A stretch of DNA of 64,000 nucleotides from the NCBI GenBank assembly GCA_019353055.1, contig JABAHL010000002.1, forward strand, positions 283,556 to 347,555. Reading direction: 5' to 3'. The notes beneath the pieces are model-generated. The model made no database searches. It had not been told where the DNA came from and was given only the letters and a program-made list of their open reading frames with translations. The position numbers and the translations under genes are program-made. Shown piece after piece: positions 44,302 through 53,125 of the stretch. How positions within the stretch are numbered: position 1 is the first letter of the stretch; the number at the start of each line of letters is the position of its first letter. The DNA comes from Faucicola osloensis_C. GTDB taxonomy: Bacteria > Pseudomonadota > Gammaproteobacteria > Pseudomonadales > Moraxellaceae.

Positions 44302-44328
44302 AAACCTCATGCTTTTTGAGGTTTTTTT
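44298..44328 (+). terminator. Rho-independent terminator after etfA
   Basis: 12-bp stem AAAAAAACCTCA / TGAGGTTTTTTT with loop TGCTTTT. Confidence 0.92.
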
Positions 44329-44455
44329 ATTTGCTATTTACAGGATAAGTAGTGACTTAATTATCGCTAAAAGTATATTGATTGTTCTATAGCGACTAGG
44401 TAATATAATAAAAATTATGGGATTTTATTGATAGTAAATTTTTTGGGAATAAATT

Positions 44456-45097
44456 GTGAAAATGGATTTAAAAAAATTCCGTACAGAGATGCAGCAACGG
44501 CTTAGCGAGCAGCAACTAGACCTAGACAATGTGAAAGTGCGTCCCTTTATCTGTTCAGGGTCACCCCTTAATTGCAAAATTATGATGGTCGGCTACAATC
44601 CAGCTCGTGAAGTTAATTTAGACGTGTTCGATGCCGATATTTGGCATGATGACATAGGGTTTGATCGTGAATCGTTTGCTGAGCATTATGACATCGCTAG
44701 CTACAATGATGATTTACAGTGGAATCGCAACCATATATTTCAGCAAAATTTGATTGATGAAATATCCAATCATCCGGTGATTGAAACCTACCTTTATAGT
44801 GTTATCACCCCTAAAAAGACTTTACTAAGCTCTCAGCATAAACACACACATATATTTGATTGGCTATATAGTATTCTCAAACCTGTTTTAGTCATTACCC
44901 AAAATATTGATGTAATTAAATATTTTGAACGAGAAGCCAATAAAATTCTGGTGAGAAATACATTTAATGCCATTACTTATCGCGATTTACACTGTGTGAT
45001 TTTGCCCATCAGCCATTTATCTAAAAAATGGAATGACACCGAAATGTATCATTTGAAAGAAGAAATTGATGAGCTGTTTAATTTAATTGATGTATAG
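44456..45097 (+). CDS. Unrecognised protein with uracil-DNA-glycosylase-superfamily-like motifs
   Basis: 213 residues from GTG 44456, chosen because GGGAA lies about 6 bases upstream; ATG 44462 would lose two residues. I do not recognise a named family. KIMMVGYNPAREV (GYNPA at 46-50) after a beta-strand resembles the G-x-N-P motif of Mug/family-2-type uracil-DNA glycosylases, and LPISHLSKKW (183-192) after another strand resembles their second active-site loop. Two Cys (33, 40) stand just before the first motif. The middle (~55-110) is Asp/His/Asn-rich and lacks a visible counterpart. The gene is isolated between two terminators. The glycosylase link is a weak inference. Confidence 0.6.
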   Translation: MKMDLKKFRTEMQQRLSEQQLDLDNVKVRPFICSGSPLNCKIMMVGYNPAREVNLDVFDADIWHDDIGFDRESFAEHYDIASYNDDLQWNRNHIFQQNLIDEISNHPVIETYLYSVITPKKTLLSSQHKHTHIFDWLYSILKPVLVITQNIDVIKYFEREANKILVRNTFNAITYRDLHCVILPISHLSKKWNDTEMYHLKEEIDELFNLIDV

Positions 45098-45135
45098 ACA
45101 ATTATTTGCCATTGACAAATGAATAGCGCAATAAA

Positions 45136-45167
45136 AAAAGCTTAATAGCATTATGTATTAAGCTTTT
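45136..45167. terminator. Bidirectional terminator between the UDG-like gene and corA
   Basis: 12-bp stem AAAAGCTTAATA / TATTAAGCTTTT with 8-base loop, between convergent stops at 45097 and 45204. Confidence 0.85.
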
Positions 45168-45193
45168 ATGGTTAAAGTCTATGATTAAAGTCC
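45168..45193 (+). repeat. 13-bp imperfect tandem duplication near the corA stop
   Basis: ATGGTTAAAGTCT followed by ATGATTAAAGTCC, 11 of 13 bases identical. Confidence 0.6.
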
Positions 45194-45203
45194 ATCGGTA
45201 AAG

Positions 45204-46526
45204 TTACAACCACCCTGCCTTTTTAAATCGATAGTAAAGCGTGAAACAAATGGTCAAAATAAATGCCAACAAAATATAGTAGGCATAATGCATTTTTAGT
45301 TCAGGCATGTTTTCAAAGTTCATCCCATAAATCCCTGCGACGGCAGTCGGAACCGCGAGTATACCTGCCCAAGCGGCAAGTTTTCGTACTACCTCATTCT
45401 GACCCATATTCACCACTGCCATATAAGTATCCATGGCAACACTGAGCATTTCGTTGAGTCCATTGACCGCATCGAGCGCACGCAGTAGATGGTCATTGAC
45501 GTCGCGAAAATACGGTTTGGCTTGGCTAGGGAAACTTGGAATCAAATCAGTCTTTTTATGATTGATAAAAAAATTACAGATATCTTGTACAGGTAAGATG
45601 ACAGCACGCATATGTACCAGCTGTGATTTTAATTCATACAAATTGCGCAGTGTATGCTTGTTAAAGTTTTCAGAGAAAATTTCCCGTTCTTGCTCACGCA
45701 AATAACGCCCTAATTTTTCAGTGATAGGTAAATAGTTATCGACGATAAAGTCTAGGATGGCATGCAGTACAAAGATGGGTCCAAGGCGTAATTTTTCTGG
45801 TCGGCGATGGCAAAAATCTCGCACACTTTGGTAGCTATGAGAGGCACCTTGACGAATAGTGATGATATATTGCTTGCCCATAAAGATAGCCGTGGTGCCA
45901 TAACGAATGGTGTTTTCGGTCAATTTGGCGGTTCGTACCACCACGAACACGCTATCATTACCATAGCTTTCAACTTTGGCGCGTTGATGTTCAGCAAAAG
46001 CATCTTCGATGGCAAGTTCGTGCAAGTCAAATGCCTCTTGGACTTCTCGAATGGTTTCAATACTTGGGTCGTGTAGTCCTACCCAAACAAATACATTGTT
46101 GTTGGATAGTTCGCGGCGCACATCATCAAGTTCAATTTCGCCGATTTTTTCCCCAGATTTACGAGAGTAGGCGAAGCAGTTGGCAATCTCATTTTTCCCT
46201 TTAAAGCGATCTTCGGTGATTTCAGCTTCAGGGTTGTACTCAGGGGGTGGTACATCGGTAGGTGCGTAGACTTCGACAATGCCATCATCGTCATAATCTT
46301 CGCCATAGATATAACTATCATCACCGTGCAAATCGAGGTCTTCATCAGCGATTTCATCATACATGACATCCTCATTGGTGAGGGTAAAAGAATCCGACGA
46401 CATATCATGTGGCGGATTAAGTGTTGAGGCTAAAGGCGGCGTTACGCGCTGGGTCGTCTGAGTGGGGTGCTCTAATAAATCGTCTCTGCGTTCAGATAAA
46501 TTTTTGTTTTGGTGGGGTGGCGTCAT
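45204..46526 (-). CDS. corA: CorA-family magnesium/divalent metal ion transporter
   Basis: About 440 residues from MTPPHQNK; a start at 46622 is open but adds a stretch without a ribosome binding site. Cytoplasmic domain with the family pattern (FVWVGLHDPS, AIEDAFAEHQRAKVE), long stalk helix, then two C-terminal transmembrane helices with the signature AGIYGMNFENMPEL (GMN motif) and a basic tail. The N-terminal ~115 residues are unusual: very acidic, Asp/Glu/Tyr-rich (about residues 45-90). Forms a homopentamer in known examples. MgtE or ZntB-type specificity is not supported; Mg/Co is the default inference. Confidence 0.92.
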   Translation of the reverse strand: MTPPHQNKNLSERRDDLLEHPTQTTQRVTPPLASTLNPPHDMSSDSFTLTNEDVMYDEIADEDLDLHGDDSYIYGEDYDDDGIVEVYAPTDVPPPEYNPEAEITEDRFKGKNEIANCFAYSRKSGEKIGEIELDDVRRELSNNNVFVWVGLHDPSIETIREVQEAFDLHELAIEDAFAEHQRAKVESYGNDSVFVVVRTAKLTENTIRYGTTAIFMGKQYIITIRQGASHSYQSVRDFCHRRPEKLRLGPIFVLHAILDFIVDNYLPITEKLGRYLREQEREIFSENFNKHTLRNLYELKSQLVHMRAVILPVQDICNFFINHKKTDLIPSFPSQAKPYFRDVNDHLLRALDAVNGLNEMLSVAMDTYMAVVNMGQNEVVRKLAAWAGILAVPTAVAGIYGMNFENMPELKMHYAYYILLAFILTICFTLYYRFKKAGWL

Positions 46527-46871
46527 AACCAAAAACCTCGCTATCACGATTTGAAAGAGTTGTATCAGATCGAATAAATGTGTCCAGTCGTTATCAAAGT
46601 ACTCAAAAGGTAGCAACCACAAAACAGCAAGTAAACATTAAAGTAGGCAAACACGCCTGTGTGTTCTTGCTATTTTGTAATTCTCAGTGATTTCTAAACG
46701 AATAAAAAAAGAAGTCATGCATTGACAATGCAATCATACGGCTAAAATTAGATGGATAATGATAACAGTGAAAAATGACAATCTCAAGATAATTATACGT
46801 GACAGACCGCTAAAACCTAGTTGAATCTAGTTAACCATGGACTTAGCAACGGTCATTTTTTCAATATCGCC
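46527..46871. other. Region between corA and the DUF2237 gene
   Basis: 345 bases with no convincing ORF on either strand. Contains the 15-bp near-palindrome TGCATTGACAATGCA at 46718-46732; read leftward, TTGTCA within it plus TTATTC 17 bases on could be a corA promoter. No terminator recognised for the genes ending or starting here. Confidence 0.4.
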
Positions 46872-47255
46872 TTAAATAGCGTACTGCTGCAGTGTCTCTA
46901 TATCTACTAACTCTAAGAGGCTCTCATGGCATGCGGCAAGCTTTAGCGGCGGCGCAACCCCCGCATCCAATGCTTCCACCCAGCGCAGGGCACACACGCA
47001 CCAAAAATCATTGGGCTGCAGCCCTGGAAAACCAAATTCGGGTAAAGGCGTCACCAAATCATTGCCCTTGGCAACAGAAAATTCCAAGAATTCTCGGGTC
47101 ATTTTGGCGCAAACCGTGTGTAAGCCGACGTCACCAGCGCCGGTATGACAAAAACCATTTCGATAATAACCTGTTAACGGGTCAAAACAGCAACTCGCTA
47201 GTGCGGTACCCAGCACATTGGTTTGGTTTAATTCAGCTTTTGGATGATAGGACAT
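46872..47255 (-). CDS. DUF2237 family protein
   Basis: 127 residues from MSYHPKAELN. Matches the DUF2237 family by NVLGTALASCCFDPLTGYYRNGFC, GLHTVCAKMTREFLEFS, NDLVTPLPEFGFPGLQPND, FWCVCALRWVEA and ACHESLLELVD. Function unknown; the invariant Cys and His residues suggest a metal site or redox role, which is inference. Longer in-frame starts to 47375 overlap the end of the GST gene in another frame and are rejected. It lies 44 bases downstream of the GST gene on the same strand. Confidence 0.88.
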   Translation of the reverse strand: MSYHPKAELNQTNVLGTALASCCFDPLTGYYRNGFCHTGAGDVGLHTVCAKMTREFLEFSVAKGNDLVTPLPEFGFPGLQPNDFWCVCALRWVEALDAGVAPPLKLAACHESLLELVDIETLQQYAI

Positions 47256-47299
47256 AGTGAGCTCTTTTAATGTTTTGATTGGGCTAGATGGATGATTGG

Positions 47300-47893
47300 C
47301 TAAAGTTGAGAGATAGATGTTGGTAGTTTTTCTAAAGCAGTACTCTGAGTTTTTTGCATAAAATCTCGCTGACAAAATTGCTCGAGTGCCGCTTTGTTTG
47401 CCTCAGTGACTGCCTTTTCAAACACCTCAGCCAAACGTAATTTTAAATACCCTAAGGCAATGCCAAAAAAGATTTGGCTTAACGCATCGCTTTGTGCATC
47501 GAGCTGTGGTGCATTGGGGAGTAAATTAGACAATAGACTGGTCGAGCGCTCAATAAATGGATGAGGGGTAGCACTTGCTGGCTGAAAGCGCTCGGTAGCA
47601 AAGGCGCGAACAGTTTGGTTGATAATACCTAAACTCAGGCTCGTTAAAGCAGCAGATTTTTCATCAGCAAAAATTTGTGGCATCAGATGCGCCAAAATCA
47701 CACTGCTTTCTGTGATGAGTAATTGATTATCGGTGAGCAGGGCAGGTACTTGGCTAAAAGGGTTGACCGCTAATAATTCTTGTGGGTTTTCCCAAGGCAT
47801 GACAAATATAAGCTCGGCATCGATTTGCTGGCGTAAGCAGGCGACCATCACGAGACGGGCGAAAGGGGAGGTGGTTGAGACAAAGAGTTTCAT
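47300..47893 (-). CDS. Glutathione S-transferase family protein
   Basis: 197 residues. N-terminal thioredoxin-like domain with TTSPFARLVMVACLRQ (Ser/Thr in the catalytic position), NPFSQVPALL (cis-Pro) and ITESSVILAHL (glutathione gamma-glutamyl contact), then the helical C-terminal domain from ~85. Substrate unknown. Divergent from hisZ. It may be cotranscribed with the DUF2237 gene downstream. Confidence 0.88.
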   Translation of the reverse strand: MKLFVSTTSPFARLVMVACLRQQIDAELIFVMPWENPQELLAVNPFSQVPALLTDNQLLITESSVILAHLMPQIFADEKSAALTSLSLGIINQTVRAFATERFQPASATPHPFIERSTSLLSNLLPNAPQLDAQSDALSQIFFGIALGYLKLRLAEVFEKAVTEANKAALEQFCQRDFMQKTQSTALEKLPTSISQL

Positions 47894-48197
47894 GAGTAAA
47901 TTGGATTTCCCTAGAACGGTTGCATGGCTGTAAGTTTAAATAAATAAATTTTAATAAAATTTTATAGGATTTTAGCATAAAAAATTGGGCAATAAAAAAA
48001 TGCCTAAGCCCAGTGAAGCTATGATACAATGAAAAGGAAAAGTGCCCTTATTTTATTCTTTGCTTATTTTATTTTCGTAAGTGCCTTTCTCATCGATTAT
48101 TCTATGATTTTACATGGTGATTCATGGTCTATGTTTTCATATGGCCGCTTGTTGTCATGTCTAGTGATATATCATTTAATCATCCTTAGGATTTATT
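47894..48197. other. Divergent intergenic region between the GST gene and hisZ
   Basis: 304 A+T-rich bases. TTAGGA just before hisZ serves as its ribosome binding site. TATGAT at about 48020 could be a -10 element but lacks a partner. A 75-codon frame from 48029 is discussed under rejected items. Confidence 0.4.
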
Positions 48198-49493
48198 GTG
48201 TCAAATTTAGCATCAAATTCCACCAATGTGGCAAATCAGTCTGCTTTTTATCTTAATACAAAAAATACTTGGCTATTACCCGATGGGGTTGTCGACTTAC
48301 TATCGACCGAAGCGGTAAAGCAAGAAACCCTGCGTTATCAATTGACCCGTATTTTAATCAGCCATGGCTATGAATTTATTAGCCCGCCTATGATTGAATA
48401 TACCGAAAGCTTGCTCGGCTATGCGTCTGAAGATGTTAAATTACAAACTTTTAAAATCATTGATCAGCTAACCGGTCGGCTCATGGGGGTACGCGCAGAT
48501 ATCACCCCACAAATTGCGCGGATTGATGCGCGTCTACACAATAATCAAGACACTAGTAACCCATCAAAATCAATTTCCCGCTATTGTTATGCAGGGCATG
48601 TAATCTATACCATGCCAAAGGGCTTATTTGGTTCGCGCACCCCGCTACAGTTGGGCGCTGAGATTTTTGGTACCGATTCACTAGCCAGTGAAGTGGAACT
48701 ATTAGATGTGCTATTTACCTTGTTAGATAGCACGGATGTGATTGAGCACTCGCATATTGATATTGGTCATGTGGCGATTTTTCAGCAGCTTTGCCAGCTT
48801 GCCAGTGTACCTACGCATCTGCAAGAAAAACTCATTGAGCTATATGCTAATAAAGCGTTACCTGAGCTGAAACTTTTGACCAGCAAAATGAGCCAGTTTG
48901 GCGAGCTTGCCAACGATTTTTATGTGCTTGGCGAGGCAGGTAATGACTTGCAAAAACTGAGCGAACGACTCTCAACTCAAGCCAAACACGATGCTATCAT
49001 TGCCAAAGCCTTGTCTGATTTGACTTATTTGGTGAGCTATCTTGAAGAGCACTGGGATGCCAATGTCAGTGTCGATGTCACAGGATTGGGATATCACTAT
49101 CATACAGGCGTTGTCTTTAATGTGTACGTGGCAGATGAGTCATTGCCGCTGATTCGTGGTGGTCGTTTTAGCAATCATTTTCATCATGAAGTTGATAATA
49201 CCGATGCCGTGCGTTCGGGGGTTGGTTTTAGCTGCGAGCTAAACCGTTGGCAAAATCATATCCAAGTACATGAGCAGCCTTTTACCGTGGTGCCTTATAG
49301 CCATGTACAAACTATTTTACATGTACCCAATCATCCTGATGCGCCAGCGCTCAAACAAGCGATTGACTCACTACGCCAAGAAGGGCATCGGGTGATGATT
49401 GCGCTGGATGAAACCGATGAACCTGAGCAAACCACCCATCGCTTGCAAGTAGCGAATGGGGTTTGGTACTTAGAGCATTTGGCCGAAAATTAA
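48198..49493 (+). CDS. hisZ: ATP phosphoribosyltransferase regulatory subunit
   Basis: HisRS-like protein that, with short-form HisG, forms the first enzyme of histidine synthesis. 431 residues from GTG 48198, with TTAGGA upstream. Class II synthetase-like motifs are degenerate as expected: LPDGVVDLLSTEA, FISPPMIEYTESLL, RLMGVRADITPQIARIDA, and GLGYHYHTGVVFNVYV, RGGRFSNH. There is no anticodon-binding domain, ruling out HisS. Implies a short HisG elsewhere. Followed after 57 bases by purA, a frequent pairing in Pseudomonas/Moraxellaceae. Confidence 0.93.
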   Translation: MSNLASNSTNVANQSAFYLNTKNTWLLPDGVVDLLSTEAVKQETLRYQLTRILISHGYEFISPPMIEYTESLLGYASEDVKLQTFKIIDQLTGRLMGVRADITPQIARIDARLHNNQDTSNPSKSISRYCYAGHVIYTMPKGLFGSRTPLQLGAEIFGTDSLASEVELLDVLFTLLDSTDVIEHSHIDIGHVAIFQQLCQLASVPTHLQEKLIELYANKALPELKLLTSKMSQFGELANDFYVLGEAGNDLQKLSERLSTQAKHDAIIAKALSDLTYLVSYLEEHWDANVSVDVTGLGYHYHTGVVFNVYVADESLPLIRGGRFSNHFHHEVDNTDAVRSGVGFSCELNRWQNHIQVHEQPFTVVPYSHVQTILHVPNHPDAPALKQAIDSLRQEGHRVMIALDETDEPEQTTHRLQVANGVWYLEHLAEN

Positions 49494-49550
49494 TTTTTAA
49501 GCTGTTGTAAACTTGTTTTTAGCAATTACTTTGATAAAAGGTGACTTATC

Positions 49551-50849
49551 ATGAAACATACGGGAAAAAACGTCGTTGTCCTTGGTAGCCAGTGGGGCGA
49601 TGAGGGTAAAGGCAAAATCGTTGACTTATTGACTGAAAAAGCTAGTGCGGTGGCGCGATATCAAGGCGGTCATAATGCCGGTCACACTTTAGTCGTTGGC
49701 GGTAAAAAAACCGTATTACATTTGATTCCATCGGGTATTCTACGTGAAGGGGTCACTTGCTACATCGGTAATGGCGTGGTGCTAGCCCCAGATGCGCTAT
49801 TAAAAGAAATGCAATCACTGGTTGAAGCAGGCGTGCCTGTGCGTGAGCGCCTTCGTATTTCACCCAACTGTCCGCTTATCATGCCACAGCATGTAGCGCT
49901 TGACCAAGCCCGTGAAATCAAACGCGGCAACAACAAAATTGGCACGACCGGTCGTGGTATCGGCCCTGCCTACGAAGATAAAGTAGCGCGCCGTGCGTTG
50001 CGTTTTGCTGACTTGTTGCGGGCTGATTTCGCCGATAAATTAAAAACTAACCTTGAGTTTCATAACTTTGCCTTAACCCAATATTATGGGGTGGACGCAG
50101 TTGATTTTGAGGCGACCTTAAAGTTGGCAGAAGAATGGCGTGATGCGCTAAAAGACTTGGTGGCTGATGTGACGGGCGAGCTTGACAAGCTATGCAAAGA
50201 AGGCAAGAACTTAATGTTTGAGGGCGCGCAAGGTACGTTGCTTGACGTTGACCACGGCACTTATCCCTTCGTTACCAGCTCAAACACCACCGCTGGCGGC
50301 GTGGCGACGGGTACGGGTCTTGGACCCTTGTACTTTGACTACGTATTGGGTATCACCAAAGCTTACACCACGCGCGTGGGCGCGGGTCCCTTCCCAACTG
50401 AGCTATTTGATGATATCGGTGAGCACATCGGTACTGTGGGTCAAGAATTTGGTGCTACCACGGGCCGCGCCCGTCGTTGTGGTTGGTTTGATGCAGCGAT
50501 TCTACGCCGTGCTGTGGTACTAAACTCACTATCCGGTATCTGCTTGACTAAGCTTGATGTGTTAGATGACCTTGATCAGCTCAATATCTGCACGGGTTAT
50601 GAGTTGCCAAGTGGGGAAGTTTGCGGCTCTAGCGATGCGGAGTTTTACGAGAATGTCAAACCCATCTACGAAACATTGCCAGGTTGGAAAACGAGCACTG
50701 TGGGTGTGACAGAGTATGACAAGCTACCTGAAAATGCCAAAGCTTATATCAAACGCATTGAACAGCTCATCGAGTGTCCCGTTGACATTATCTCAACAGG
50801 TCCTGACCGTGCCGAAACCATCGTGCTACGCGACCCGTACGATGCCTAA
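49551..50849 (+). CDS. purA: Adenylosuccinate synthetase
   Basis: GTP-dependent first step from IMP to AMP. 432 residues. N-terminal VVVLGSQWGDEGKGKIVDLL (P-loop, catalytic Asp), YQGGHNAGHTLV (catalytic His), GTTGRGIGPAYEDK and FEGAQGTLLDVDHGTYPFVTSSN are intact. AAAGGTG ribosome binding site. Terminated by the hairpin at 50862-50890. With guaB in the same window, both branches from IMP are represented. Confidence 0.97.
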   Translation: MKHTGKNVVVLGSQWGDEGKGKIVDLLTEKASAVARYQGGHNAGHTLVVGGKKTVLHLIPSGILREGVTCYIGNGVVLAPDALLKEMQSLVEAGVPVRERLRISPNCPLIMPQHVALDQAREIKRGNNKIGTTGRGIGPAYEDKVARRALRFADLLRADFADKLKTNLEFHNFALTQYYGVDAVDFEATLKLAEEWRDALKDLVADVTGELDKLCKEGKNLMFEGAQGTLLDVDHGTYPFVTSSNTTAGGVATGTGLGPLYFDYVLGITKAYTTRVGAGPFPTELFDDIGEHIGTVGQEFGATTGRARRCGWFDAAILRRAVVLNSLSGICLTKLDVLDDLDQLNICTGYELPSGEVCGSSDAEFYENVKPIYETLPGWKTSTVGVTEYDKLPENAKAYIKRIEQLIECPVDIISTGPDRAETIVLRDPYDA

Positions 50850-50861
50850 CCCTTATTCATC

Positions 50862-50890
50862 AAAAAACCCGATGTGACATCGGGTTTTTT
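50862..50890 (+). terminator. Rho-independent terminator after purA
   Basis: Stem AAAAAACCCGAT / ATCGGGTTTTTT around GTGAC, 12 bases after the purA stop and 15 bases before the next start. Confidence 0.92.
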
Positions 50891-50905
50891 ATTTTAGGGT
50901 AAAAA

Positions 50906-51634
50906 ATGCTGAATGATAGCTTACTCGCCTTAGCCAATTTATTAACCTCTGCTTTAACCGCCATCACAGGGGTGGGCGGCGGCATGATACTCATTGGACT
51001 GATGCCATTTTTTGTGCCTGCTGCAGCGATTGTGCCAGTGCACGGTGTGACCCAGCTCGTCAGTAATGCCACGCGCGCTTGGTTTGGTCGGGATGCCTTA
51101 GACTTTACCTATTTTTGGCAATTTTTGGCGGGCTCATTGACGGGACTGTTGGTATTTGGCGTGTTAGTCCGCTTTATACATTTAGAGCTTATTCCGTTAT
51201 TTATCGGCATTTATATCTTACTAATAACCTGGTCAAGCACTTTTAACCGAGTGATTCGCCGTTTTGAAAGTTTCTTTTTGGTGGGATTTGCACAAACGGG
51301 CTTGGGCGTGTTTGTTGGCACACCGGGTCCACTCAATATCGCCATGCTCAATAAGTACTATGATGATAACAATGTCGTTGTCACCACGGGCGCCTTGATG
51401 ATGACAGTGGTGCATACCGCTAAGTTGCTAGTTTATGTGGCGATGGGATTTGTGTTTGCCGATTATTGGCAGTTGCTAGTGATGATGGTCATCATGGCCA
51501 CCGTGGGCTCATGGCTTGGCACCCGACTGCGCCATAAAATCCGTTTAGACTGGCTAGAAAAAATCCTGCCGTATCTACTCTCCCTCATAGCACTCAAATT
51601 GATTGTCGATATCGTCCACCGCTATTTTTTTTGA
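50906..51634 (+). CDS. TSUP family permease (TauE/SafE type)
   Basis: 242 residues, about eight hydrophobic segments in two halves, each with the TSUP pattern: ALTAITGVGGGMILIGLMPFF in the first and QTGLGVFVGTPGPLNIAML in the second. Such permeases move sulfite, sulfoacetate or other small sulfur/organic anions; substrate unknown. Only a weak AGGGTAA precedes the ATG. Its stop lies 4 bases from the convergent LysE-type gene stop. Confidence 0.85.
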   Translation: MLNDSLLALANLLTSALTAITGVGGGMILIGLMPFFVPAAAIVPVHGVTQLVSNATRAWFGRDALDFTYFWQFLAGSLTGLLVFGVLVRFIHLELIPLFIGIYILLITWSSTFNRVIRRFESFFLVGFAQTGLGVFVGTPGPLNIAMLNKYYDDNNVVVTTGALMMTVVHTAKLLVYVAMGFVFADYWQLLVMMVIMATVGSWLGTRLRHKIRLDWLEKILPYLLSLIALKLIVDIVHRYFF

Positions 51635-51638
51635 ACCG

Positions 51639-52265
51639 CTAATGCCAAAAAATCTCAGCGATGAGCGCCATGGCAATGATGATAAATATCAACCCACATA
51701 AGCGATTCAGCCACATCAAGCGATTGCCCAATTGTAGCCAATCCGACAGTTTTTTGCCGCTCATGGTATAAACCAGTTGCCATGTTATCTCAATGATAAA
51801 AAACCCCACCGTGAGCATGAGGTATTGCGGCAATAAAGGCGCGGAAAAATTGATAAATTTGGGGAAAAATGCAGCAAAAAACAAAATCGCCTTGGGGTTG
51901 GACAACGATACCCAAACCCCTGTTTTAAACAGTTTCGCGGGGGTCGGTATGACTTGTAACTGGTCACTGTGCAATTCGCTGTCAGCTTGACGCCAAGATT
52001 TTATGCCAAGATAGGCTAAATACAGCGCGCCCACGACTTTGATAATGGTCAGCAAAAAAGGCGCATTGCTACTGATAAGCCCTAGCCCTAACAGTGACGT
52101 TGTCAATAATATAAATAAACCCATGCTCAGCCCTGCTAACGTCCACAAGGTTTTTTTGATGCCATAATTGACACCAAATTGGAATGCTAACAGCATATTA
52201 GAGCCAGGCGCTGCTGAGATAAGGCAAGTACTGATTAAAAAAAATAAGAAATTTTGCAGGGTCAT
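51639..52265 (-). CDS. LysE/RhtB-family amino acid exporter
   Basis: 208 residues with six hydrophobic segments. LysE motifs: LISAAPGSNMLLAFQFGVNYG near the N-terminus, ALYLAYLGIKSWRQ, and VWVSLSNPKAILFFAAFFPKFI (N-P-K-A). Exports an amino acid or related compound; substrate not inferable. Transcribed leftward, 41 bases downstream of the fetB-like gene, so possibly part of the same unit. Confidence 0.88.
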   Translation of the reverse strand: MTLQNFLFFLISTCLISAAPGSNMLLAFQFGVNYGIKKTLWTLAGLSMGLFILLTTSLLGLGLISSNAPFLLTIIKVVGALYLAYLGIKSWRQADSELHSDQLQVIPTPAKLFKTGVWVSLSNPKAILFFAAFFPKFINFSAPLLPQYLMLTVGFFIIEITWQLVYTMSGKKLSDWLQLGNRLMWLNRLCGLIFIIIAMALIAEIFWH

Positions 52266-52306
52266 TAGAATTTATAGTAAATAAGTGAAAGATAGCCAGT
52301 CAAAGG

Positions 52307-53125
52307 TTAGTCAGAGGCCTTGGCAGTGGGTGGAATGACAAACTGCCATTGCGGGTTAAAAAACCGTCGAAAAATCAGCAAAGTCGCTATTGTACACCCT
52401 AAGGTACTGCTGGTGGCAATTAAAAACAGGGTGATAATTTGATAAAGCACGGCTTGGTGCGGGTCTGCGCCTGCCAAAATTTGTCCTGTCATCATACCCG
52501 GTAAGCTCACTAATCCTACCACCATCATGCTATTAATCGTCGGTGTGATACCATTTTGAATGGCAGCAATGACATAGGGTTTTGCAGTTTCCCAAGGCGT
52601 GGCGGACAATGCCAGATAGGTATTAATCATATTTTGTTCGCGATGAAAACTGCTGACAAGTTGGTTCATAGAGAGTGAGACAGCAGTCAATGAATTACCT
52701 AAAACCAGCCCCAATAATGGTATCATCACTTGGGGGCGAAACCACGTAGCCGCGTTCTCTGACAGCACCCACCCAGCACCAAATATAGCCACCGCCCAAC
52801 TACTGACAAACACCGCCAATGCCGTATCCCAAAATAAACCTTGATAAGGCTTTTTAACCCGATTTTTGGCAGCGATAGTGGCGACAATCGACATAAAAGT
52901 CAAAATCGCCAACACTTCATACCATTGCTCTCTGGCAAAAATCCACGCAAGTACCAGTCCAATTAGGCTTAGTTGAACCATCGTGCGAAAACTTGCAATG
53001 AGCAGGGGTTTGACGATACCCAATTTTAACCAAACACTGATTGCCATTACGAGTAATAATGCCAGGCTTGCCAGCGCCACTTGTAGGTAGGAGATAGGCG
53101 GCATGGTGCTAGCTAACATCATCAT
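52307..53125 (-). CDS. fetB: Iron export ABC transporter permease, FetB-like (UPF0014)
   Basis: 272 residues with about seven hydrophobic segments. UPF0014/FetB features: RTMVQLSLIGLVLAWIF, VMIPLLGLVLGNSLTAVSLSMN, ALSATPWETAKPYVIAAIQNG and VVGLVSLPGMMTGQILAGADP. In E. coli FetAB exports iron and aids resistance to oxidative stress. The start overlaps the fetA stop by 4 bases (ATGA), so the two subunits are translationally coupled. Confidence 0.9.
   Translation of the reverse strand: MMMLASTMPPISYLQVALASLALLLVMAISVWLKLGIVKPLLIASFRTMVQLSLIGLVLAWIFAREQWYEVLAILTFMSIVATIAAKNRVKKPYQGLFWDTALAVFVSSWAVAIFGAGWVLSENAATWFRPQVMIPLLGLVLGNSLTAVSLSMNQLVSSFHREQNMINTYLALSATPWETAKPYVIAAIQNGITPTINSMMVVGLVSLPGMMTGQILAGADPHQAVLYQIITLFLIATSSTLGCTIATLLIFRRFFNPQWQFVIPPTAKASD

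Noticed and set aside
48029..48256. 75-codon frame with a hydrophobic N-terminus upstream of hisZ
   Set aside because: No ribosome binding site, overlaps the well-supported hisZ start by about 60 bases in another frame, and its composition follows the A+T-rich spacer. More likely hisZ leader.
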